A stretch of 35,014 nt of DNA from an uncultured Muribaculaceae bacterium. GTDB lineage: Bacteria; Bacteroidota; Bacteroidia; Bacteroidales; Muribaculaceae. The notes below the pieces were generated by a model, which was not told the origin of the DNA, made no database searches, and saw nothing but the letters and a program-made list of their open reading frames with translations. Position 1 is the first letter of the stretch. The number at the start of each line of letters is the position of its first letter. Below, in pieces: positions 22,913 through 30,014 of the stretch. The stretch spans positions 1 to 35,014 of the forward strand of contig CAJUDL010000039.1 in NCBI GenBank assembly GCA_910585285.1, given 5' to 3'. The position numbers were made by a program, and so were the translations under genes.

Positions 22913-24808
22913 ATGACGATGAATAGCATCAAACGATATATGGCATACACCGCAGTCGCTCTCCTCCCCCTTTTCGGGGCGGAGGCGGCAGAGGTGTGGG
23001 TCGAGGCAGAGTCATTCTCTGACAAAGGGGGGTGGGTGGTCGACCAGCAGTTTATCGACTGCATGGGTTCAAGCTATCTGATGGCTCACGGTCTCGGCAA
23101 TCCCGTGAAAGATGCCGTAACCACGGTAAACATACCCGAAGACGGGAAATATACCGTATTTGTGCGAACATTCAATTGGACTTCCCCCTGGAACGACAAG
23201 AAGGGACCCGGTAAATTCCGTGTAAAGGTAGATGGCAAACAACTTTCCGCTACCGTAGGCGATACGGGCAACCGTTGGGAATGGCAACGTGCCGGTGAGG
23301 TGAAACTGAAATCCGGCAGCCATAACCTTGCGTTGCATGACCTAACAGGGTTCAACGGAAGATGCGATGCAATCTATCTCACGAATCAACCGGAGCTTGC
23401 ATCACTTCCCGACGATGGCGAGGAGCTGACCGCAAAACGCCGACAGATGCTCGGGCTCGACAAAGCTACTCCGGTTCGCGCTTCCTACGATATGGTTGTT
23501 GTAGGTGGTGGAATCGCAGGAATGTGCGCCGCTGTGGCTGCGGCACGCAACGGCATGAATGTGGCTCTGGTCAACGACCGTCCTGTTTTGGGAGGCAACA
23601 ACAGCTCGGAGGTGCGCGTGCATCTCGGAGGATACGCAGAGATCGGTCCGAACAAAGGGTTGGGAAGAATGATACGTGAGTTCGGACATTCCCGCGCCGG
23701 AAATGCCAAACCGGGAGATTATTATGAAGATGAGAAGAAGGATTCCTTCATCGCAAACGAGAAGGGGGTGACACTTTATCCCTGCTATCGCGCTGTGAGC
23801 GTGACTAACGCCGGCAACCGCATCACATCCGTAACTCTGACCCATATCGAGAACAGCAATGAAGTGGTTCTCTCCGCACCTTTATTCTGCGACTGCACGG
23901 GTGACGGCACCATCGGTTATCTTGCCGGTGCTGATTTCGCAATGGGACGCGAAGCTCGCTCTGAATATAACGAAACACTTGCTCCGGAAAAAGCCGATTC
24001 CATGACCATGGGTGCCTCTATTCAATGGTACACCAAGGAATACGACAAGCCTACCCGTTTCCCTGAATTCAATTATGGTCCCGTATATAATGACTCCATC
24101 TGCGAGCGCGTCACCATGGGAGAATGGAAATGGGAAACCGGTATGAACCGCAATCAGATCACCGAGGCGGAGCGCGTGCGCGATTATGGACTGCTCGTGA
24201 TATTCGCCAACTGGAGCTATCTGAAAAATCATGCCTCAGACAACGCCAAATTCCGCAACCGTTCTCTTGACTGGGCTGGATTCATATCCGGAAAACGGGA
24301 GTCGCGCCGTCTGCTCGGTGATTATATTCTCAAGCAAGACGACATCGACAAGAATGTTTTCCATGAGGATGCATCATTTACCACTACGTGGAGTCTTGAC
24401 CTCCATTTCCCGGATCCTAAAAACAGCAAACGATTCCCGGGCAATGAGTTCAAGGCTGCGACAAACCACATATTCATTCATCCCTATGCCGTGCCTTACC
24501 GCTGTCTCTATTCACGCAATATCGACAATCTCTTCATGGCAGGGCGCAACATCAGCGTGAGCCACGTAGCTCTCGGCACTGTCCGCGTGATGCGCACCAC
24601 CGGCATGATGGGTGAAGTTGTCGGCATGGCTGCATCCTTATGCAAAAAACACGATGTTAGTCCACGGGAAGTATATCAGAAGCATCTACCCGAACTGACA
24701 GCAATGATGCAGGATGGCGCAGGCAAAGATGCCTCTACCCTCCCAGACAATCAGAAATTCAATCTGCCAAATCAACTCCTTGACAATCCTCCGGCTTTAA
24801 AAAATTAA
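22913..24808 (+). CDS. Secreted FAD-dependent oxidoreductase with N-terminal carbohydrate-binding-like domain
   Basis: A 631-residue exported flavoprotein. The signal peptide (about 1-25, ending AEA) has no twin-arginine motif, so Sec export is predicted. Residues about 27-165 look like a beta-sandwich (VWVEAESFSDKGGWVVDQQF to CDAIYLTNQ), similar to CBM35/golvesin-type domains that bind glycans. The FAD domain begins near 190 with the dinucleotide fold GGGIAG (198-203), then PVLGGNNSSEVRVHLGG, CTGDGTIGYLAGADF, and the C-terminal FMAGRNISVSHVALGTVRVM segment that closes the FAD site. This pattern fits the FAD_oxidored group (PF12831-like). The substrate is unknown; oxidation of a sugar hydroxyl is plausible from the PUL context. 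Two starts, 22913 and 22919, are possible. Confidence 0.82.
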   Translation: MTMNSIKRYMAYTAVALLPLFGAEAAEVWVEAESFSDKGGWVVDQQFIDCMGSSYLMAHGLGNPVKDAVTTVNIPEDGKYTVFVRTFNWTSPWNDKKGPGKFRVKVDGKQLSATVGDTGNRWEWQRAGEVKLKSGSHNLALHDLTGFNGRCDAIYLTNQPELASLPDDGEELTAKRRQMLGLDKATPVRASYDMVVVGGGIAGMCAAVAAARNGMNVALVNDRPVLGGNNSSEVRVHLGGYAEIGPNKGLGRMIREFGHSRAGNAKPGDYYEDEKKDSFIANEKGVTLYPCYRAVSVTNAGNRITSVTLTHIENSNEVVLSAPLFCDCTGDGTIGYLAGADFAMGREARSEYNETLAPEKADSMTMGASIQWYTKEYDKPTRFPEFNYGPVYNDSICERVTMGEWKWETGMNRNQITEAERVRDYGLLVIFANWSYLKNHASDNAKFRNRSLDWAGFISGKRESRRLLGDYILKQDDIDKNVFHEDASFTTTWSLDLHFPDPKNSKRFPGNEFKAATNHIFIHPYAVPYRCLYSRNIDNLFMAGRNISVSHVALGTVRVMRTTGMMGEVVGMAASLCKKHDVSPREVYQKHLPELTAMMQDGAGKDASTLPDNQKFNLPNQLLDNPPALKN

Positions 24809-24843
24809 GAAGCTGTTTAAGAAGCTATTTAAAAATTTTCAAG

Positions 24844-26910
24844 ATGACCTTCAAACCCCTCCTGATACCCGCCATAGCTCTCGGTGTTTCCCTATCAATT
24901 GCTTTTCCGGCATATTCCTCGGAGTGTTATGCACGTCTTGACGGCGACACTCTCCGCATGGGAAATTCCAGAATTGAACGCACCGCCTTATGGAACAACG
25001 GGCACCTGATCACACTTAGCGTAACCGACAAGGTTTCCGGTAAGAAACTTTTTACTCTCGGGAAGAACCCTGATTTCAACGTAAACCGCGAGAAACCGAC
25101 CAATGGTTCATTCTCCGTGAAGGAAGTCAAAAGCGACGGCATCCGTCCCGACAGGATGATCGCCACAGTGCATTACCATCTCGGAGATCTTGAGGTAGAA
25201 CGGGATTACCGCCTTTATGACGGAGTTCCCGCCATCGCTATCGACACGCGCTTGCGCGGTGTGCTTGGAGGAGTGGCTGAGAAGGAAACAAATGCCGCGG
25301 ATCGCAAGAACATCGAGCATGCAGCCGACATGAAGGTGAAACCGGTGACCATGCTTCTCGACCGTCTTGATCTGAAGGGAAACCATTGGCACGGCAGGGC
25401 TGTGGAGTTTCGCGACATTACCGACTGGAACAACAACCTGGTTGAGGAACGTGATTTTATCTCTTACCGCAAGACCAACCATCGCGGAAATATTCTGACT
25501 GTCACCGACGGAGAAAACCGAGGCGGTTTCATATTCCTCAAGGAAGCTCCCTGTTCAGGCGTGCAATTGGCTTACAAGGGTGCGGACTTCATAAGCGATT
25601 TCGGAAGCTTTATGGTCACTGGGTTAGGTGTTGACAACAAGGATATCACTCCCGACAAATGGACTCCGACTTACAGCACGGTCCTCTGCACTTTCGGCGA
25701 TGGAGAACTTTCTGCCCTCTACTCTCTGCGCAGCTACCAGAAACAATGTCGCATTCTTGACCCCACGCGCGATGAGATGGTAATGATGAACACATGGGGA
25801 GACCGTTCACAAGACGCAAAGGTAAACGAAGCGTTCTGTCTTGCCGAACTTGACAGAGCGGCTCGCCTCGGTATTTCCCTCTTTCAGATCGATGACGGGT
25901 GGCAATCGGGAAAGAGTCCCAACTCGGCTGTGGCAAACGGTTCTTTCAAGGATATATATGCCAATGCATCTTACTGGTCGCCCGATCCTCAGAAATACCC
26001 AAGGGGACTGAAACCGATAGTTGACCGAGGCAGGGAACTCGGAATCGAAATAGGGTTATGGTTCAATCCCAGTGTGCAGAACGATTTCGCCGACTGGGAG
26101 AAAGATGCTGCCACAATCACCGGTCTCTGGAAAGAATACGGTATCCGGATGTTCAAGATCGATGGTCTGACAGTGGCATCAAAAAAAGGGGAGGAAAATC
26201 TGCGCAAACTTTTCGACAAGGTGCTGGAAGACACCGGGAATGCAGTGATGTTCAATCTTGATGCAACGGCAAGCCGCCGCGGCGGATACCATTTCTTCAA
26301 CGAATACGGGAATGTCTTCCTTGAAAACCGCTATACGGACTGGGGAAACTATTATCCCTACCAGACACTTCGCAATCTGTGGCAGTTGTCAAGGTATGTT
26401 CCGGCGGAGCGTCTGCAGATCGAATTCCTCAACAACCGGCGCAACGAGAATAAATACGTCTCCGACCGTTTCGCACCGGCAAATTATGACTTTGAATACA
26501 TATTCGCGCTGACCATGGCTGGACAACCATTGGCTTGGATGGAAGCCGGAAATCTTTCTGACGATGCTTTCTCCATAGCTCCTACGGTAAATGCCTACCG
26601 CAAGATACAGCATGATTTTCACAAAGGGACTATTCTCCCGATTGGAGATGAGCCTTCCGGAAAATCATGGACAGGTTTCCAATCGATAACTTCCCCTTCT
26701 GAAGGTTATCTTCTCATATATCGTGAAGACAACGATAATGAAAAATATCCGGTAAGAACATGGTTTGAAAACGGAACGGAAATAACGTTCACACCAGTTC
26801 TGGGGAATGCCAAAAGTTTCAAGGCAAAGGCGCGTCTCAAAGGAGAAATCCCCGTCAACATCAAAGATCGAAACAACTTCGCTTTATACAGCTACAAAAT
26901 CAAAAAATAA
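24844..26910 (+). CDS. Clan GH-D glycoside hydrolase, GH36-like (alpha-galactosidase type)
   Basis: A 688-residue exported enzyme (signal peptide to about residue 26, ending AYSS). An N-terminal beta-sandwich of about 290 residues precedes a TIM barrel that starts near MMNTWGDRSQDAKVNE. Clan D features are FQIDDGWQ (Asp350, Asp351), FKIDGL with the likely nucleophile Asp440, and ENRYTDWGNYYP with Asp499 as the likely acid/base. The C-terminal part (about 600-688) is a beta domain. Activity on an alpha-linked galactose or N-acetylgalactosamine is the first guess, but GH36-like enzymes vary. Two direct TTAAGAAGCT repeats (24805-24814 and 24817-24826) lie just before the start, spanning the stop of the previous gene. 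Its stop overlaps the next start by one base (TAATG). Confidence 0.82.
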   Translation: MTFKPLLIPAIALGVSLSIAFPAYSSECYARLDGDTLRMGNSRIERTALWNNGHLITLSVTDKVSGKKLFTLGKNPDFNVNREKPTNGSFSVKEVKSDGIRPDRMIATVHYHLGDLEVERDYRLYDGVPAIAIDTRLRGVLGGVAEKETNAADRKNIEHAADMKVKPVTMLLDRLDLKGNHWHGRAVEFRDITDWNNNLVEERDFISYRKTNHRGNILTVTDGENRGGFIFLKEAPCSGVQLAYKGADFISDFGSFMVTGLGVDNKDITPDKWTPTYSTVLCTFGDGELSALYSLRSYQKQCRILDPTRDEMVMMNTWGDRSQDAKVNEAFCLAELDRAARLGISLFQIDDGWQSGKSPNSAVANGSFKDIYANASYWSPDPQKYPRGLKPIVDRGRELGIEIGLWFNPSVQNDFADWEKDAATITGLWKEYGIRMFKIDGLTVASKKGEENLRKLFDKVLEDTGNAVMFNLDATASRRGGYHFFNEYGNVFLENRYTDWGNYYPYQTLRNLWQLSRYVPAERLQIEFLNNRRNENKYVSDRFAPANYDFEYIFALTMAGQPLAWMEAGNLSDDAFSIAPTVNAYRKIQHDFHKGTILPIGDEPSGKSWTGFQSITSPSEGYLLIYREDNDNEKYPVRTWFENGTEITFTPVLGNAKSFKAKARLKGEIPVNIKDRNNFALYSYKIKK

Positions 26911-28205
26911 TGAACAGATTATTTCTCGCAATATCAATGATCGTGTTTTGCGCCATGTGCTCGATGGCGCAGCCGGCTGAAAGACTTTATCACCTCTCTG
27001 TCTATCCCTCAACAGGCAAATGGAATTACACACCGGGAGAAAAAGTGAAATTCAATGTTGTCCTGACCCGATGCAACGTGCCGGAGGGAGATGTCGAACT
27101 TACCTACGACATTTCGGAAGACATGATGAAACCGCACGTCACCGGAAAGGTCAAGCTTCATAACGGAACAGCCTCAATAGATGCAGGCACAATGAAGAAT
27201 CCCGGTTTTCTTCGTTGTCGAGTCTATATGAAAAAAGGGAAACAGGATTATCAGGGAATGGGCACTGTCGGATTCTCACCTGAGAAACTGCAACCTGTGA
27301 CACAACAGCCTGCTGATTTCAATGAATTCTGGGACAAAGCCATTGCCGACGCACGCAAATGGAATCTTGAGCCCATGATGACTTTGATGCCTGAAAAGTG
27401 CACCCCGAAAGTAAACGTCTATCACGTTTCATGGGCAAACAATGACTGGGGTTCAAGAATGTATGGCATTCTCACAGTGCCGACAGCTCCCGGAAAATAT
27501 CCGGCTATCCTTAAACTTCCCGGAGCGGGAGTGCGCGCTTACAACGGCGACATCAGCCACACCGAGAAGGGATTCATCATACTGGAGATAGGTATTCACG
27601 GGATTCCTGTAAATTTACCCGCTCAGGTATATCATAATTTGTATAACGGTCCGTTAAAAAGATATCACTCCTTCAATATGGAGGATAAAGACCGATTCTA
27701 TTATAAACGGGTAATCACAGGGTGCGTCCGCGCCATTGACTTTATCGAGCAGCTTCCCGACTATAACGGTTGTCTCGGAACTTTCGGCGGCAGCCAGGGG
27801 GGAGGACTTTCGATAATTATGGCAGGAATAGATCCGCGCGTCAAGGGTCTCGTTTCCTATTACCCTGCAATGAGCGATATGACAGGCTACACCGCCAATC
27901 GTGCCGGCGGATGGCCACACACACTTAAAGACAAGAAATTCCACACTAAGGAGGTGCTGTCAACAATCCCCTATTTCGATGTGTCGAGTTTCGCAAGAGA
28001 AATCAAGGTTCCGGGATTCTACACGTTCGGTTACAACGATATGGTGTGTCCCCCAACCTCCACATATTCGGTATATAATGTCATCAACGCCCCAAAGGAT
28101 ATGATGGTGGCTGAGACTACCGAACATTATGCCTATGCCGAGAACAGTGCTGCGGCATGGAACTGGATTATGGATTTCCTTCGCGGATGCTCCGCTCAGA
28201 AATAA
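26910..28205 (+). CDS. Acetyl esterase of CE7/AXE1 type
   Basis: A 431-residue exported alpha/beta-hydrolase predicted to remove acetyl groups from sugars in the periplasm. The signal peptide ends near residue 20 (SMAQ). An Ig-like N-terminal domain (about 25-130) is followed by the AXE1 fold starting with PADFNEFWDKAIADARK. The catalytic triad is visible as Ser295 in GGSQGG, Asp377 in GYNDMVCPP and His406 in TEHYAY. The CE7 family normally carries an RGQ motif; at the equivalent place the sequence reads GIHGIPV, so specificity may differ from classical CE7 enzymes. It overlaps the previous gene by one base and precedes the GH2 gene by 18 bp, indicating translational coupling in the operon. 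Confidence 0.84.
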   Translation: MNRLFLAISMIVFCAMCSMAQPAERLYHLSVYPSTGKWNYTPGEKVKFNVVLTRCNVPEGDVELTYDISEDMMKPHVTGKVKLHNGTASIDAGTMKNPGFLRCRVYMKKGKQDYQGMGTVGFSPEKLQPVTQQPADFNEFWDKAIADARKWNLEPMMTLMPEKCTPKVNVYHVSWANNDWGSRMYGILTVPTAPGKYPAILKLPGAGVRAYNGDISHTEKGFIILEIGIHGIPVNLPAQVYHNLYNGPLKRYHSFNMEDKDRFYYKRVITGCVRAIDFIEQLPDYNGCLGTFGGSQGGGLSIIMAGIDPRVKGLVSYYPAMSDMTGYTANRAGGWPHTLKDKKFHTKEVLSTIPYFDVSSFAREIKVPGFYTFGYNDMVCPPTSTYSVYNVINAPKDMMVAETTEHYAYAENSAAAWNWIMDFLRGCSAQK

Positions 28206-28223
28206 TTAAGAAACTGTAAGATC

Positions 28224-30014
28224 ATGAAACGACTCTTGTTATATATTTTGCTGACCGTAATGTTGCCGATGGCTGCATCCGCCGCCTCGATGACTAATGT
28301 TTATGGCAGGGACTATCGTCTGCTCAACGGCAGGTGGGATGCGATCGTGGATCTCTATGACCAGGGAGACCGCATGAAGGTGTATGAGAACCGTAAACCG
28401 GAAGGAAATACCGATTTTTACGAATACTCTTTTGACGGTGGACTTCGTCTTGAAGTTCCGGGCGACTGGAATTCTCAATCTCCCGAATTGAAATATTATG
28501 AGGGAACAGTGTGGTATGCACGCCATTTCGATGCCAATCCCCAACCGAGAACTCGCGAATTTCTTTATTTCGGTGCGGTCAGTTACCGTTGCAAAGTGTA
28601 TCTAAACGGTAAGGAGATTGCTGAGCATGAGGGTGGTTTTACCCCCTTCGAAGTAGACGTGACAAATGAGCTGCACAAAGGCGACAATTTCCTCGTGGTT
28701 GAGGTAAACAACCGACGCACAAAGGATGCCATTCCGGCGTTGGCGTTCGACTGGTGGAACTATGGCGGTATAACCCGCGATGTGATGCTCGTCACGGTTC
28801 CTGACAATTACGTAGAGGATTATTTCATACGTCTTGACAAGAAGAATCATGACACTGTAGATGTGGATGTGCGCATGTCTGAACCGAAGGCGGGAGTAAA
28901 GGTTTCTGTTGAGATTCCGACTCTCGGCAAAACAGTTTCAGGCATAACAGATGCGAAAGGTTGCTTCTCTGCCAAACTGCAGTCGAAGAAACTTCGCTTA
29001 TGGGCTCCTGACGCTCCGGTGCTCTATGATGTCAATGTCACCGGTGGCGATGACAATGTGAAGGAGAGAATCGGTTTCCGCGATATCCGCACCGACGGCA
29101 CAAAGATCCTTATCAACGGCAAACCGCAGTTCATGCGCTGCATATCATTCCATGAGGAGATTCCGCAACGTATGGGGAGAGCCTGCTCCAAGGCTGACGC
29201 GGTTACGCTTCTGAGCGAGGCTCACGATTTAGGCGTGAACATGATTCGTCTCGCACATTATCCCCAGAATGAATATACCGTAAGACTTGCAGAGGAGATG
29301 GGTATCGTGCTCTGGCAGGAAATCCCCATATGGCAAGGTATCGATTTCTCCGACAACGGCACCCGCTCAAAGGCGCAGAACATGCTGACTGAAATGATCA
29401 GCCGCGACAAAAACCGCTGCGCGGTAGGATTCTGGGGCGTGGCAAACGAGACCAAGCCTTCTCCAGAACGTGATGATTTCCTCAAATCCCTTCTCAAAAC
29501 GGGACGCGACATCGACACGACAAGACTATATGTGGCGGCATTCGACCTTGTGGAGTTTGACAAGGATCGCAAAATCTTCACCATGAACGATCCTTTCACT
29601 GAGAATCTGGATGTTGTGGCTGTAAACAAATATATGGGATGGTATCATCCCTGGCCTCTCTCACCGACAGAATCAGTGTGGGAGGTGAATCCTGACAAAC
29701 CTCTGATCATATCCGAGTTTGGAGGAGAGGCGCTTTACGGTCAATCCGGCAGTCGTGACGTGGTGAGCTCCTGGAGCGAGGATTATCAGGCACGTCTCTA
29801 CGAAGACAACCTGCGGATGTTTGAGAATATTCCGAATCTTGCGGGAGTGTCGCCGTGGATACTCTTCGATTTCCGTTCACCCTTCCGTTTCCATCCCACA
29901 AATCAGGAGGGTTGGAACCGCAAAGGTCTCGTGTCTGACCGGGGTCAGCGCAAGAAGGCATGGAAAATAATGCACGATTATTACGAAAAGAAAAAACAGG
30001 AGTATGAAAAATAG
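28224..30014 (+). CDS. GH2 glycoside hydrolase, beta-glucuronidase-like
   Basis: A 596-residue exported enzyme (signal peptide 1-20). It has the jelly-roll sugar-binding domain (about 30-190, with YEGTVWYARHF and GAVSYRCKVYLNGK), an Ig-like domain (about 195-285), and a TIM barrel with acid/base Glu409 in GVANE and nucleophile Glu498 in ISEFGGE. Near the end, the WNRKGL segment carries Asn565 and Lys567, an N-x-K motif placed like the Asn-x-Lys pair that contacts the carboxylate in characterised beta-glucuronidases. The NKYMGWY segment also resembles the glucuronidase NRYYGWY. Length is close to E. coli GUS (603). A beta-galactosidase or another GH2 activity remains possible. Its stop overlaps the next start by 11 bases. 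Confidence 0.86.
   Translation: MKRLLLYILLTVMLPMAASAASMTNVYGRDYRLLNGRWDAIVDLYDQGDRMKVYENRKPEGNTDFYEYSFDGGLRLEVPGDWNSQSPELKYYEGTVWYARHFDANPQPRTREFLYFGAVSYRCKVYLNGKEIAEHEGGFTPFEVDVTNELHKGDNFLVVEVNNRRTKDAIPALAFDWWNYGGITRDVMLVTVPDNYVEDYFIRLDKKNHDTVDVDVRMSEPKAGVKVSVEIPTLGKTVSGITDAKGCFSAKLQSKKLRLWAPDAPVLYDVNVTGGDDNVKERIGFRDIRTDGTKILINGKPQFMRCISFHEEIPQRMGRACSKADAVTLLSEAHDLGVNMIRLAHYPQNEYTVRLAEEMGIVLWQEIPIWQGIDFSDNGTRSKAQNMLTEMISRDKNRCAVGFWGVANETKPSPERDDFLKSLLKTGRDIDTTRLYVAAFDLVEFDKDRKIFTMNDPFTENLDVVAVNKYMGWYHPWPLSPTESVWEVNPDKPLIISEFGGEALYGQSGSRDVVSSWSEDYQARLYEDNLRMFENIPNLAGVSPWILFDFRSPFRFHPTNQEGWNRKGLVSDRGQRKKAWKIMHDYYEKKKQEYEK

Noticed and set aside
24805..24826. Direct repeat TTAAGAAGCT twice before the GH36-like gene
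   Set aside because: Only two short copies spanning a stop codon; a small local duplication is the simplest explanation, so it is noted only in the gene entry.
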